A stretch of 64,000 bases of DNA from Magicicada septendecula (GCA_034769895.1 CM068374.1:357713802-357777801), one strand, 5' to 3'. Shown: positions 11,287 to 24,800, counted from the stretch's first letter. A program made the numbers and translations. The notes: generated from the sequence alone by a model not told the origin.

Positions 11287-12724
11287 ATGGAAAATATAGA
11301 GAATAAAATGAATCTGACCAACTCGGTAGTTACGAGTGAGTCAGGAGGTGGCTTAACGCCAATTATTCCAATTGAATCAGTCGTAGCGAATGATTCACGG
11401 CTGGAGACAACTCCAAGCTGAATAGAAGAAAATAGTTTAGATGAAAACAATATAACACAATCCGTAGTAATTAGTGAGGCGGGAGCAAAATCTACTCCCG
11501 TAGCGACCAGAGTAAACAAAAAGGGTTGTCAATGGATGACCTGTATAACCTAATGAGAACAATGTCCGAGAATATAAATAGTAATTTCAATGAAAGTTTC
11601 AAGAACAAAATATAAAGCTAAATAGTCGTTTTGATAGTAATGAAGAAAAGTTTGAGACAAAATTCGAAAAAAAAAAAAAGCTTTGTTATACATGACCATA
11701 AATTGGATGAAATAAAGAGCAATATTAATAAGATGAAACTACAAAATTCTAATATCGATAAACGTATAAATGATATAGATGAGCGATGTAATGTTATTTT
11801 TGAACAAGTAATTACAGTAAATGATAATTTAAAAAGCTTTGCAAGTAACAGTGGTAATATGACAACAGATAGTAGAGAAATTAATAACAAGGTGAGTAAT
11901 ACCGATGATTATAATAATGTGTTAAAAAGTGACACAGTAGATAATAGTAGTGATAATGAGAGTAGAATGAGAGTTGAGGTTGATCAGGGATTGCTAGTTA
12001 GCGCTTATGATTTAGAAAGGGAGATAGTGACAGTTTATGTGTAGAGTATGAACAGAGGGCAAATTTTTCTTGTAGTAGAGGTGAAGGAAAGGCTTCACAA
12101 GTGTTGTTGGAGGACAAGAGTTCCTCGATAGTATTTGTAGAAGACAAAAGGTCTTCAAAATGTCAAAAAAGTTGTTTGTGTTTATCTGGTAGAGCCAGAT
12201 GGTGTTTAAATAATTTAGTGGTGTTGCCCTCTGTGTGGAGTGAGAGTGTGAAATGTTGTGGTGATGAAAGTGATTATGAGAGAGAGAAAGAGTTAGAATG
12301 GTTTAAGCTAAATAGAGGTTATGGAGAGTTGACAAAGAAGATGAATATTAAGAGAATTATGATAAACAATGTAGATTTACCTTGTGCAGTAGTAAACAAT
12401 GACAATGATCATATTGACGATAATAGCATACACTTACCTGTAGTGAGGGTCAGCGTATTAGTAACAGCTGACACCTATAGCGATGACAAATTAAAGGATG
12501 TGATTGTAATAACAAATACTGACGGAGACTTGACAAAAAATATTAATGTAGACATGATTTATGATAAGGTAATAATGGGGGGTAACCCTATGTATTATTA
12601 TTGTGGTACAATGGAAAAAACAAATTTTTATGGGTATTGTACAAATGATATCCATATGAGACATATAAATAAAAATGAAAAATGTTACGTGATAGGAAGA
12701 CTAATTTTCGATGATGGGGGTTGA
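11287..12724 (+). pseudogene. U3 gag-like frame, broken
   Basis: Nearly identical to U2, including the poly-A substitution (13 A at 11667-11679) and the one-base loss that stops the frame near 12042. It keeps GAA where U2 has TAA. The 13-A length lets a frame from 11631 run through the coiled coil to 12044, a chance result of the A-run length. The C-terminal 207 codons from 12101 are open. Confidence 0.7.
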
Positions 12725-14079
12725 GAAATACTGAATGAACATTTAATTATGTGAGTAATGGTAAAATTACCTGGCTGATTTAGGTATTGAAGTGTGGTAA
12801 ATAATAAATTATGACAAAAATCTGTAAATAAATGTGTTAGTGTTAAATGTATTGTGTCAAGATTATATTGTTGGAATGCAGATTATAGTTTACGTAACAA
12901 TGTTTGCAGTATGTTATAATAATAATAATATCTTATTATACTAAAATAATGAACAAGAGGTAATAAGGAATTTATTTTGAATTGTGTGTTTATATTAAAA
13001 GTGTTTTAAATAATGTAACTAAAGCTAAATTGTTTTTAGTAGAGGTGGAATTAAAGTAATAAAACGGGTCAATTTTATTAATGAAGTCAAATTAATTTTG
13101 ATATGAATTGGTACAAAAATAGCAATTGATTAATATGGCAACACTAAAAGGTATAGAAATTGAAAATTGAAGGAAGTACATGTGTCAGTAGTGTTGTAAT
13201 CAGAATGTTGAGACTGAGTCTGTTTATAAAATAAGTCTTGCAGACCATTGTTGATGTAAACAGGTGTGTTGTTTGTTGTGAGTAAGGTTTACAGTCATGT
13301 GTTGTAGTTGACAACAACAAGAATGATGTATTTTGATGAATCAGTGCCATGAGCAAAATCTCATTATGAAACAAAAGAAATGAAGTTAACCTTTTGCAGA
13401 TAATATAATAATGAGGTAATTACCGTAACTTAGAGTTTTGAGAAATTAAATTAAATTAATTGAAAAGGTGAATTTTAATAATGATTTAACTCATTTCTGA
13501 TTGGAATGAAGAAAGAAATGCGAATTGATTAATGAATAAAGGTTTATGTATTGTATTTTATGTAATCCATTTGTGACTTTTGGTGGGCGATGGTATCTTG
13601 GTAGGAGAAAACAATGTATATAATTTGTAGGGGATTTATGTGTATTGGTAGGAGAAAACAATATGTATATAATTTGTAAGGGATTTATGTGTACCAGCTG
13701 TAAGTATACAGAAGTTTATATAACCAAAATTATGCAACCAGTACTTGGTTAACGAACCAGTACGACTAAGAGGAAACCAATCAGTTGTAGATATGGAGTA
13801 ATGGAAGGCCTTGTTGTTAATTTTTTAATTGAATGTTTCAGAGTCAGGTGATACTGTGGCGGGCGCCCGTCTGATTTTATGGTGTTGGGATCTCGAATAG
13901 AGAAGTCCAGTAATCTCGTACGGGTGCTGCCACAGTCACCGGACTAGGGGGGTAAGTGCCCATGAATTTAGTAGAGAGTTCAGGGGGGTGTGGTGCCATA
14001 TCCTCACTTATCCTCTTAGGTTTTACGCAATGAGAGTTTTTATGCTTCATCATACAACCTCTCATTGGGGGGGGGGTAT
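12725..14079 (+). other. U3 non-coding 3' region and PPT
   Basis: Same layout and variants as the U2 region (GTGAGTAAGG, AGCAATTGATT). PPT of 10 G at 14067-14076. No gene recognised. Confidence 0.65.
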
Positions 14080-15249
14080 TGTAACGGTACAGAATTGTGG
14101 GCTACAATAGTTTCAATTTCAATTCAGTTTTAATTTTTAATTGTCAGTATTCATCTGTGAGGTGCCCCTTGTACATACAGTGTTATTGTTGATGTCTGGA
14201 GACAACCCAGACGTGTTACATAATAGCTTGCCAGCAGCAGTCTATGTGAATCACAGTATGCAGATTATCATCATAGTGTCAGCATCAGACCGTAGTAAGG
14301 AGCAGCATACAGTGCATTAATAAGTTAACCGGTGGCCTCGGGTGTGTAAGATAGGCTGAAAGTAAAAACGGCCTATCTAATAAAACATGTAAAATGTTCT
14401 ACGGCCAGGAAATTTAACCATCTAAGTGCTCGAGCAAAGTTACGTTGGCCGACTTAATATTAACACCTATGTAGATCTTAAATCAATTTAGTGAACATTG
14501 AGTTAAAAATAGTGAACTCATTATAAACAGTAGTGGGAGTGTGTACGAACTAAGAAAGCGATCAACTGGTTAAAATGTGATCCGTGCTCGTACCGATAAA
14601 GTTACGTGGACCGATACCATCATTATATGTGAATAATGATCAGTAAAACTCAGTGATTATATGTGAATCAGTAAAACTCAGTGACAGCAGAGATAAAATT
14701 GTACAGCGATTTTCAAAGTGAGGGATAAAAAACGTGCATCCCCAGTTGGAGCGAAGCCACTACCAGGATGAGTACCATATTATTATTTCAGAACTTTTAA
14801 CCACTATATTGTAACATTTACTTTTACAGACACTTTACTAAAAGAGATCTCTAAGGGAAAGATATAAATTAAACAAATAAAAATAAACGTACTGGTTCAT
14901 TATAAATATTCATTAAAAATATAAATAATTTGTTGTAGTCTAAGAAATGTTATATTAAGAAATATTCATTTTACTAATTCGTTGGATTTCATATGTTACT
15001 AATGAAGATTATATTCACATAGGCCTACCCTAAAAGAAATTAGAACTTTAATTGTTATCAAAGGAAGACGAAGTAATTAATTTGTTTAATAAACTAGAAG
15101 CAATTTGTTTAAAATATAAACTGTGTTATTATATTTTTACCGTCCTTCCCAAATAACCTATCTGCAGCTGTTTTCGTCTGTACGACTCTGGAAAAGAACC
15201 CTAAGGTAAGAGTTAATTATTAATAAATGAAGTAATTAATATAGTTTCA
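14080..15249 (+). repeat. U4 LTR (1170 bp)
   Basis: TGTAAC...GTTTCA with left-array variants: GGCTG in the stem-loop, GTTACGTTGG, and GTTAAAATGTG as in U3. This unit switches to right-array variants further downstream, so it is a recombinant. Confidence 0.8.
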
Positions 15250-15444
15250 GTGGCCCCCGAAATGGACGGCGAGTGTAATTTTTTATTACATTCGCCAGAC
15301 CTAATTAAGCTGCAGAACGGGTTATTTGGGAAGTGAGGGCGTGTTTGTAAAAAATATAAATGTTTAATGAAGTTTTATATAATCAATTTAAGAAATTTAT
15401 AATTCTGTAGACAGTTTATTGTGTATTCAAATTAATTGACAAAA

Positions 15445-16885
15445 ATGGAAAATATAGAGAATAAAATGAATCTGACCAACTCGGTAGTTACGAGTGAGTC
15501 AGGAGGTGGCTTAACGCCAATTATTCCAATTGAATCAGTCGTAGCGAATGATTCACGGCTGGAGACAACTCCAAGCTGAATAGAAGAAAATAGTTTAGAT
15601 GAAAACAATATAACACAATCCGTAGTAATTAGTGAGGCGGGAGCAAAATCTACTCCCGTAGCGACCAGAGTAAACAAAAAGGGTTGTCAATGGATGACCT
15701 GTATAACCTAATGAGAACAATGTCCGAGAATATAAATAGTAATTTCAATGAAAGTTTCAAGAACAAAATATAAAGCTAAATAGTCGTTTTGATAGTAATG
15801 AAGAAAAGTTTGAGACAAAATTCGATAAATTAAATAAACGTTTTGATATACATGACCATAAATTGGATGAAATAAAGAGCAATATTAATAAGATGAAACT
15901 ACAAAATTCTAATATCGATAAACGTATAAATGATATAGATGAGCGATGTAATGTTATTTTTGAACAAGTAATTACAGTAAATGATAATTTAAAAAGCTTT
16001 GCAAGTAACAGTGGTAATATGACAACAGATAGTAGAGAAATTAATAACAAGGTGAGTAATACCGATGATTATAATAATGTGTTAAAAAGTGATACAGTAG
16101 ATAATAGTAGTGATAATAAGAGTAGAATGAGAGTTGAGGGTGATCAGGGATTGCTAGTTAGCGCTTATGATTTAGAAAGGGAGTATAGTGACAGTTTAAG
16201 TGTAGAGTATGAACAGAGGGCAAATTTTTCTTGTAGTAGAGGTGAAGGAAAGGCTTCACAAGTGTTGTTGGAGGACAAGAGTTCCTCGATAGTATTTGTA
16301 GAAGACAAAAGGTCTTCAAAATGTCAAAAAAGTTGTTTGTGTTTATCTGGTAGAGCCAGATGGTGTTTAAATAATTTAGTGGTGTTGCCCTCTGTGTGGA
16401 GTGAGAATGTGAAATGTTGTGGTGATGAAAGTGATTATGAGAGAGAGAAAAAGTTAGAATGGTTTAAGCTAAATAGAGGTTATGGAGAGTTGACAGAGAA
16501 GATGAATATTATGAGAATTATGATAAACAATGTAGATTTACCTTGTGCAGTAGTAAACAATGACAATGATTATATTGATGATAATAGCATACACTTACCT
16601 GTAGTGAGGGTCAGCGTATTAGTAACAGCTGACACCTATAGCGATGACAAATTAAAGGATGTGATTGTAATAACAAATACTGATGGAGACTTGACAAAAA
16701 ATATTAATGTAGACATGATTTATGATAAGGTAATAATGGGGGGTAACCCTATGTATTATTATTGTGGTACAATGGAAAAAACAAATTTTTATGGGTATTG
16801 TACAAATGATATCCATATGAGACATATAAATAAAAATGAAAAATGTTATGTGATAGGAAGACTAATTTTCGATGATGGGGGTTGA
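15445..16885 (+). pseudogene. U4 gag-like frame, the least broken copy
   Basis: Has the TGA in the codon-45 region and the common frame change near 15759. From 15752 to 16885 the second frame is uninterrupted (about 377 codons), the longest in the array. It keeps GAGTATAG where U1-U3 lost one base, and it lacks the 11-bp deletion of U5-U13. Layout of the open part: coiled coil to about 15960, an Asn/Asp/Ser-rich linker, a Cys-rich stretch (CQKSCLCLSGRARWC near 16320-16370), then an acidic tail. There is no CCHC knuckle, protease DTG or RT motif. Function of the tail unknown. Confidence 0.7.
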
Positions 16886-17868
16886 GAAATACTGAATGAA
16901 CATTTAATTATGTGAGTAATGGTAAAATTACCTGGCTGATTTAGGTATTGAAGTGTGGTAAATAATAAATTATGACAAAAATCTGTAAATAAATGTGTTA
17001 GTGTTAAATGTATTGTGTCAAGATTATATTGTTGGAATGCAGATTATAGTTTATGTAACAATGTTTGCAGTACGTTATAATAATAATAATATCTTATTAT
17101 ACTAAAATAATGAACAAGAGGTAATAAGGAATTTATTTTGAATTGTGTGTTTATATTAAAAGTGTTTTAAATAATGTAACTAAAGCTAAATTGTTTTTAG
17201 TAGAGGTGGAATTAAAGTAATAAAATGGGTCAATTTTATTAATGAAGTCAAATTAATTTTGATATAAATTGGTACAAAAATAGTAGTTGATTAATATGGC
17301 AAAACTAAAAGGTATAGAAATTGAAAATTGAAGGAAGTACATGTGTCAGTAGTGTTGTAATGAGAATGTTGAGACTGAGTCTGTTTATAAAATAAGTCTT
17401 GCAGACCATTGTTGATGTAAACAGGTGTGTTGTTTGTTGTGACTAAGGTTTACAGTCATGTGTTGTAGTTGACAACAACAAGAATGTTGTATTTTGATGA
17501 ATCAGTGCCATGAGCAAAATCTCATTATGAAACAAAAGAAATGAAGTTAACCTTTTGCAGATAATATAATAATGAGGTAATTACCGTAACTTAGAGTTTT
17601 GAGAAATTAAATTAAATTAATTGAAAAGGTGAATTTTAATAATGATTTAACTCATTTCTGATTGGAATGAAGAAAGAAATGCGAATTGATTAATGAATAA
17701 AGTTTTATGTATTGTATTTTATGTAATCCATTTGTGACTTTTGGTGGGCGATGTTATCTTGGTAGGAGAAAACAATGTATATAATTTGTAGGGGATTTAT
17801 GTGTATTGGTAGGAGAAAACAATATGTATATAATTTGTAAGGGATTTATGTGTACCAGCTGTAAGTAT
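16886..17868 (+). other. U4 non-coding 3' region, cut by the gypsy insertion
   Basis: Carries right-array variants (AGAATGTTGTA, AATAAAGTTTTATG). Ends in AGTAT (17864-17868), the left copy of the target duplication. The region resumes at 27023. No gene recognised. Confidence 0.7.
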
Positions 17869-19553
17869 TGTAACAAAACAAATGTTACAAAAGAATAGTA
17901 AATAATAGTGAAATCCGATCCAGAGAGGAAACAAGAAATAATAATTGAAAGCAAATTAAAGGAAACCTAGTTGGTTTGACTTATTTAATATTATCAAGAA
18001 ACACAGAAATAACCCAGTAGAATAGGGCAGTAAACAGGCAAAAATTAAATAAATAAACCTAGTAGGCCTAATCAACTTACCCTGAATAACAACCAAACCC
18101 AATAAAGAGTACCTAATCATAAATTAAAATTGTATTAACAAAATTGTATCGACATATTTTAAGGATAGAAAAAGGGACACAAACCTTACAGTTTTATGAG
18201 TGACATAATATAAATAGTGACACAGACTACTGTTAAACAGTGTTAATTATTTTTGTATGAAAAGTGTTTTATTGTTATTATTAGACAGAATTTTAGTTTA
18301 TCATACAGACAATAGTTTAGCAGTATAAATAAACTAAAACTGTCTAAAACAATTATTATTATTAAGAGTTTTGTTGTATGTTATAAGATTTTCTGTCACC
18401 AGTTAATTTATGTAAATATATTTATCTCAGGTAGTCAAAGTAGAAATTACAATCGACCATAACAAATTGTTCCACCACATATCATAGAAATTCAAATTAA
18501 TAAGGTTTTACAGTTATGAACTGAGGCATGTTTAGTATCAAATTGTTTATAATTATCTAATTAATAATTGTATAAACATTGCATGTATCATTAGAGTATA
18601 ATAATAAAATTATCTATTAAGGGTAATTTATAAAATATAAAGTAGGTAATGGGTGTTGATCCTACATTTAACCTGTACATAAATGACCAATCAAAATTTA
18701 AGAAATTTGTATGAGTTCTATGACTAAAAAAGAAGAAATAACACTTAATTGTTAATTGTGATGGAAAACAGTTGAATAGTGCGTGTCTAGATGTAATTAA
18801 AAAATATAAAAATAGATAACCCGTTTGTGAAAGAAGATCTGAAAGACCATCATCGAAGATAATAATCCTTCCACCACAATTTTCATGAACAAGTAATACA
18901 CACAATCAAGAAAAATTTCATAATAAACCAGAAACCCTTCAGAATATCGTCTAGATGTGTAAAGTATAATTTGACAATATTTTTATCCAACAAGGAACAA
19001 CCACTAGACAATATAACAATTTACACTAACACTAATCACTAGGAAACATTTTAAAGTGCAACCAAATTCAATATCTAAGCGAACAGTGATTACAAGGAAA
19101 ACATTTATTGTACACATTCATAAACTTCATTATTTTCTGAGACGGACAAATAGCCATGAGGTTGATGGGACTCTAACCTACATGCTTTTACGAAGCGTAT
19201 TGAATATCGTCAAAACTTGTATGTAACTTAATATATAATTTATGTAATTTTTTAGATTATATGTAATATATTGTTTGTAAAGGTACTCTCTATTATTAAT
19301 TAACATGTAAAGGAACTTTTCGTAGCAGCCACAAGAATTCCCACGAAATATATAAAATTTATTTAGTTATTAAATCCTGAGATAAATATCGATTGTGACA
19401 ACCGTATGTATCGAATGGAATTTTCCATATAATTTGAATTTATGTTACAGAGATTAAACCATTATGTTATTAAATCATATCCATGCGTAATTATTTCAGG
19501 AACGTAATATATTATACCATTAAGATACTACGGGCACAAAAGAGTCGTATTAT
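17869..19553 (+). repeat. 5' LTR of the gypsy element (1685 bp)
   Basis: Begins TGTAACAAAACAAATG and ends GTCGTATTAT, so the terminus is TG...AT rather than TG...CA. The end is fixed by where the two LTRs stop matching. TATAAATA at 18209-18216 is a possible core promoter. AT-rich; minus-strand frames inside are chance. Confidence 0.9.
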
Positions 19554-19557
19554 TAAT

Positions 19558-19575
19558 TGGCGCACCAACTAGTGA
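19558..19575 (+). promoter_or_regulatory. Candidate primer binding site of the gypsy element
   Basis: TGGCGCACCAACTAGTGA begins four bases after the 5' LTR. It starts with TGG, complementary to tRNA CCA ends, and resembles the TGGCGCC type found in gypsy elements. The primer tRNA is not assigned. Confidence 0.5.
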
Positions 19576-19674
19576 GGCTGAAATTAGGGAATATTAGGTG
19601 AAGGAATTGAAACAACCAAATTAATTTCCTAATTTTTAGCTGGCGACTGCTATAAGTTCCAAAAAATAATAAAG

Positions 19675-21780
19675 ATGCATAAGGGGGCGTCGTCACTGAG
19701 ACGGACGAAGGAGGCAGAGAAAGAAGTCAGGATGGAAGAGAAAGAAGTAACATCGGTGGAGGATGTGGAGACGTTAGCAAGAAAGGAAGATAGGGGAGAC
19801 CCGAATCTTATAAAATTAATGGAATTAATGAATAGTATGAGTGAAAAAATGGACAGAAATAAGGAAGAAACGAATGACAATTTTAAGAAGCAGAAGGAAG
19901 AATTCACTGAAAGCTCAAGGAAACAAAATGAAATTTTGAGTCAAAACTTATTAAAACAAATGGAGGAACAAAACAAGCAAACGAAGGAAGATTTGAAGAG
20001 CATCAAGGAAGATCACAGACAAACAAATGAGAAAATAGACGGTATGAAGGAAGAGATTAACGAGAACTCAAGGGTACAAAATGAGAAAATGAGTGAAAAT
20101 TTTAATAAAACAGATGGAGGAGAGATTTGACCAAAACAGAGAAGACACTAACGAGAATTTAAAACGGATAAATGAAAAAATTGACAGTATTAAAGAAAGT
20201 ACTAACGAAACCTTAAGGCAAACTATAAGTGACAATAATAACCAAATGAAGGAAGAATTCAGACAAATCAATGAAGAGAATTTAAGAAGAATTAACAGTA
20301 GAATTGAACAAGTCAATGATACAATTAACCAGAAGATGGACAAAATCGATGAGGAAAGGAAGCAAGAAATAGCTGACACTAATGAGAGATTGAGAAAAGC
20401 TAACGAAACCATTATACAAAATAGAGCAGTGATAAATACCAGAATAGACCAGGTACAAGAAAATAGTCTTATTCAAATAGAAGGAATACAAAAGGAACAA
20501 GAAAATTTAGTAAATTTACAGAAACAAACCGGAGAAAGGTGTGACAATATTAACACTACGGTGAACAATTTAACTGGTCAAGTACGCCAAAATCAAGAAG
20601 AAATTGAGTTAATTAGAACCAGACCAAATAATGTTACTCATGTTTCCACTACCGAAACCAGAGAAGGGATTAATTTCAAAAATTATCGGAGAAACCCCAT
20701 GGAATTCCTGGCCAGAATCGAGGAACATTTTAATAAACATCGAATAACTATCTGGAGCTCGATTAGAGAGATGTTGGATGAGCATTTTAGGGAGATTACG
20801 GACAACTGGTGGACAGCAACCAGGAATGAGATAGTGGACTACGCTCAATTTAAAAAACTGTTTAAAGAAAAATACTGGTCCGAAGTGATAGAAAATATTA
20901 TAAGGGACAACATTTGTCAGGGAAGATATGATGGAAATAGAGGTACATCTCCAACTACTTACTTCTGGGGAAAGGTGTGTTTGGCGAGACACCTAGAGCC
21001 AAGAATACCAGAAGAATCCCTAGTAACTAAAATGGCATACCATTATGACACAGGAATTGCCAGAGCACGCCTGGGAAGCCAGATTAAAACGGTCCACGCA
21101 ATGGCTGACTTATTAGAAAATTATGAACATGAGGGTTACTACAAAAGAAGCAGACAACGAACTGATCAGTGCGGTTCAAAAATAATAACCATGGTATGAA
21201 TCATAATCAATATAATAACCTGAATAACCGGAATAGTTATGTCAACGATCGTAATTACAACCAAAATTTTACCCCAAATAATAACCAACCAGCAAACTTC
21301 AATTGAAACCCAATTAACAATAATAATAACAACAGGCCCAATCAAAATTACCATCCGGGTAATAGAAATAATAATAATAATTATAATAACTACCAAACAA
21401 ACCAAAATTATAATAATTTTAGGAGTAACTCAGGAGTTAATAACAATAATAATCAGGGTAATTATAATAATAATCGTCCGTACCGACCCCGAATAAATTA
21501 TATCAGTGCAGAAGAAGGGGATTACTGGAGATACCATCAACCTCGGAGGAACAGTTTTAATAACAGTTATGATCAAAGAGGAAATCCCAGAGGGATGAGT
21601 CACCATTATAACCGAGTAAGAAGTAGAAGCCAGGAGGACTTCCGAGAATCAAGGGGAAGCGAACAATTAGACAACCGAGAGGTTGAACAACCAGGAACCA
21701 GCACACCATTCCAGGCAAATCAACAGTCAGGCCTGGAAAATAATCATGATAGCCTTAATTTAAACGGAGTGAGGCAGTAA
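19675..21780 (+). pseudogene. gag: gag of the gypsy element, with two frame changes and a stop
   Basis: The ATG at 19675 lies 121 bp after the LTR. Parts in order: a basic N-terminus; a long coiled coil with repeated NENLRxxNE-like units (about 19810-20600); a capsid-like domain at about 20680-21130 with NPMEFLARIEEHF, NWWTATRNEI and FKKLFKEKYW, typical of retrotransposon gag; then an Asn-rich, basic C-terminus (NYNN-type repeats, RPYRPR) with no CCHC zinc knuckle. The frame moves from 1 to 2 near 20105 (A/T-rich run) and back to frame 1 near 21180 (AAAAATAATAA), so the two shifts compensate. A TGA lies near 21306. Real decay or homopolymer sequencing errors are both possible. Confidence 0.85.
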
Positions 21781-21887
21781 TAAACCCTCGCGACCCCTTA
21801 CTGCTACTAACTACTGGGTACAATAACCACCAAATTCAAAAATATAGTAATAACAAATTACTACCAACTAATTATGAAAAACTAATT
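21781..21887 (+). other. gag-pol junction
   Basis: About 107 bp between the gag stop (frame 1) and the first pol ATG (frame 3). No long slippery run is obvious by eye. The way pol is expressed cannot be decided from the sequence. Confidence 0.4.
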
Positions 21888-24800
21888 ATGGAAAATCAAA
21901 GAATTTTGAAGTATAACAACAACCAAAGTTTAAGGACGGATAGTCAAAATCTTACTATTATTTACAATTATTATTTGAAAAATCTTCGAGAAGAACTGTT
22001 GGAGGAAACGGTGACAAGTAGAATCAACCAGCATAATGAAATTTTATACATAACCGCTCAAATTGAAGGAATTCCTACACGAATAATGATAGATACTGGT
22101 GCAAATGTATCACTTATTAACGATGCTGAACTGGAGAGAATACAGAAACAAAGTAAAAATATAATACCTACCTTACCTGTCAATAATGTTATTTTAATAG
22201 GTGCCACTGGGCGTCAAAATAAAACAGTGAGAAAACAAATGTCATTGGAAATAGAAAGCAAAGGTGTTACAATTAATATTATATGTTTGGTCGCAATCGG
22301 CCTACCATTCGAATTATTAATCAGATGCGATATGCTGAGGAAATACTCAGCCATTATTGATTTGAGCAAGGAGAAGGTGTCCTTGAACTCAGAAGGTGTT
22401 ATGTGGACGGCAGAGTTAATAGGAAGTGATGGTGCCCCTCTGAACCGTACCCATCACCAAGTTAGGGAATTAAATTTTTTAAATAATGACACCCAATGCA
22501 GAAAAATAATCTATAATATGACAAATGAAGACCTGTGGAACAGTAAATTACAGGAGATAAGAGAGTTTAGACACCAAGGCACAAATAATTTGAAAGTAAA
22601 ACAAGTAGAAGATCTCATTATGATATATAAGAAGTATAAACAAGTATTTTCAGAAAAACCAGGAAAAGTAAAAAACTATCAGTGTAGAATACAATTTAAA
22701 GAACCAGCAGAATTCCACAGAAAATCCTATCCTATACCATATTCATTGAAGGAGGCGATTAGAGCTGAAATTAATAAAATGTTGTTAAATGATATAATTG
22801 AGCATAGACAATCACCATATACTAGCCCAATAGTAGCAATTCAGAAGAAGAACGGGCAGGTTCGACTTTGCTTGGATGCCCGAGAAATAAATAAACATAT
22901 AGTAAATGATCGCACGTCACCTGGAGAAATAGAAGAAATTCTAAAGAAATTTCATGGTACAAAATTTATCAGTACCTGGGACACAGTTTGTGGTTACTGG
23001 CAGGTGGAGTTGCACCCGATGAGTCGAAAATATATGGCTTTTATTTTCGAGGGTAGAAACTACCAGTTTAAAAGATTGCCATTTGGATTAGTCAATTCAG
23101 TAGCAATTTTTGTACGATGTATGGATCAAGTATTGGGTCAGGAAGCACTACAATTCACCACAGTTTATGTAGACGACCTGTTGATTACCTCATCCAACTG
23201 GGAGGAACATTGTCACAGGGTGGAATATGTATTGAGTAAGTTAGCAGAGAACGACATAACACTAAAACTCGAAAAATCCCAATTAATAGCGAAGGAGGTT
23301 CAATTTTTAGGTTTCAATTTGACTGAACAAGGTATTTCCCCATCACAAGAAAAGGTTACTGCAATCCAGAAGTTCCCACAACCAAAGAATAAGAGGCAAC
23401 TCCAATCCTTCTTAGGACTGTGTAATTACTACCGGAAGTTCCAACGCAATTATTCCGCATTGACATCTAAATTTCAGGAACAGCTGTCTTCCAAAAACAA
23501 ATGGACATGGGGACATGAACAGGATGCAATACTACAACAGATAAAGGATAAATTCTTAGAGACAGTAATCCTTCATCATCCAAATTTTGATCACCCATTC
23601 TTTTTGAACTGTGACGCAAGTGATGTCAGTCTTGGGACGGTATTGTACCAAGAAGACACAGAAGGAAACCATTTAGTCATCAGTTTTGCCAGTCGTGTGT
23701 TAAACCACTGTGAGAGAAGGTATAATGTTACGGAAAAGGAACTATTAAGCATAGTCTTTGCTTGTAGTAAATTCCGAACGTACATTTTGGGATATCCTGT
23801 AACTGTCAGAACAGATCATAAGTCCATCTCATTTTTAAGAAGTTGTAAGCTGAGTCATGGAAGGCTTACAAGGTGGATACTCGCCTTGCAGGAGTATAAT
23901 ATCAAATGGGAATATATTCCAGGGAGTCAAAACGTGATAGCAGACGTGTTATCTCGAATAAACCTGGACACCCAGACATTTGAGGGTGAGAAAGAAAGGA
24001 TTATCAAGGTGTACAACATTCTCAAAAGTAGATCTGATTTGGAGGCATTATTACAAAATATCAGAGCTAATCAGTTATTAGACCCAAAATTAATAAAAAT
24101 CAAGGAACGTATGGCGAACCAAAACTCTTCAATAAACCAATTCTATTGTGAACAAGAAGGAATTTTATTTATAAAAAATACATTGAACCACGAAAACTGG
24201 AAGGTCATCATTCCCAGAATCATGGAGAAAGAACATAACATGTTGGAATATCACATAAGATACGGACATATGGGTGCAGTAAAGGTAGTGAAAGCATTGG
24301 AGGAGAATTGTTACATTAAGAACATACACAGGAAGGTACAAAATTATATAAAACCCTGTCATATCTGTCAATTGGTCAAAATTAATAATGAACGAAGGGA
24401 AGGTGTAATGATACCTATATCATCAGAACAAAAATTGGAAAAATTATTCATTGACATATGTGGACCATTTCCTAGGAGTGAAGGTAGAAGCCGGTATAAA
24501 TACCTTATAATCATTATGGACCACTTCACCAAATTCACCAAATTGTATCCAATCAGTCGAGCAACTACGCAGAAAATTCTTGAAGTAATAACTACTCAAT
24601 ACATTCCAAAAATAGGAATACCTGTTTCAATAGTTACAGACCATGGTACACAGTTTCGAGGCAGAAAATGGAAGAACACATTGTTAGAACTGAACATCAA
24701 AAGCTATAAGACCTCCGTATACCACCCCAGTAGCAATCCATCAGAAAGAATACTGAGAGAGGTTGGTAGAATCTTAAGAACCTATTGTCATCAACAACAA

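Noticed and set aside
18591-18905. Minus-strand 104-aa frame in the gypsy LTR (also at 26058-26375)
   Set aside because: Lies wholly inside both LTRs, contains a run of Phe from AT-rich DNA, and resembles no known protein.
21239-21496. Ile/Thr-rich plus-strand frame and its minus-strand partner in the gag C-terminus
   Set aside because: Both are off-frame readings of the AAT/AAC-rich Asn-coding region.
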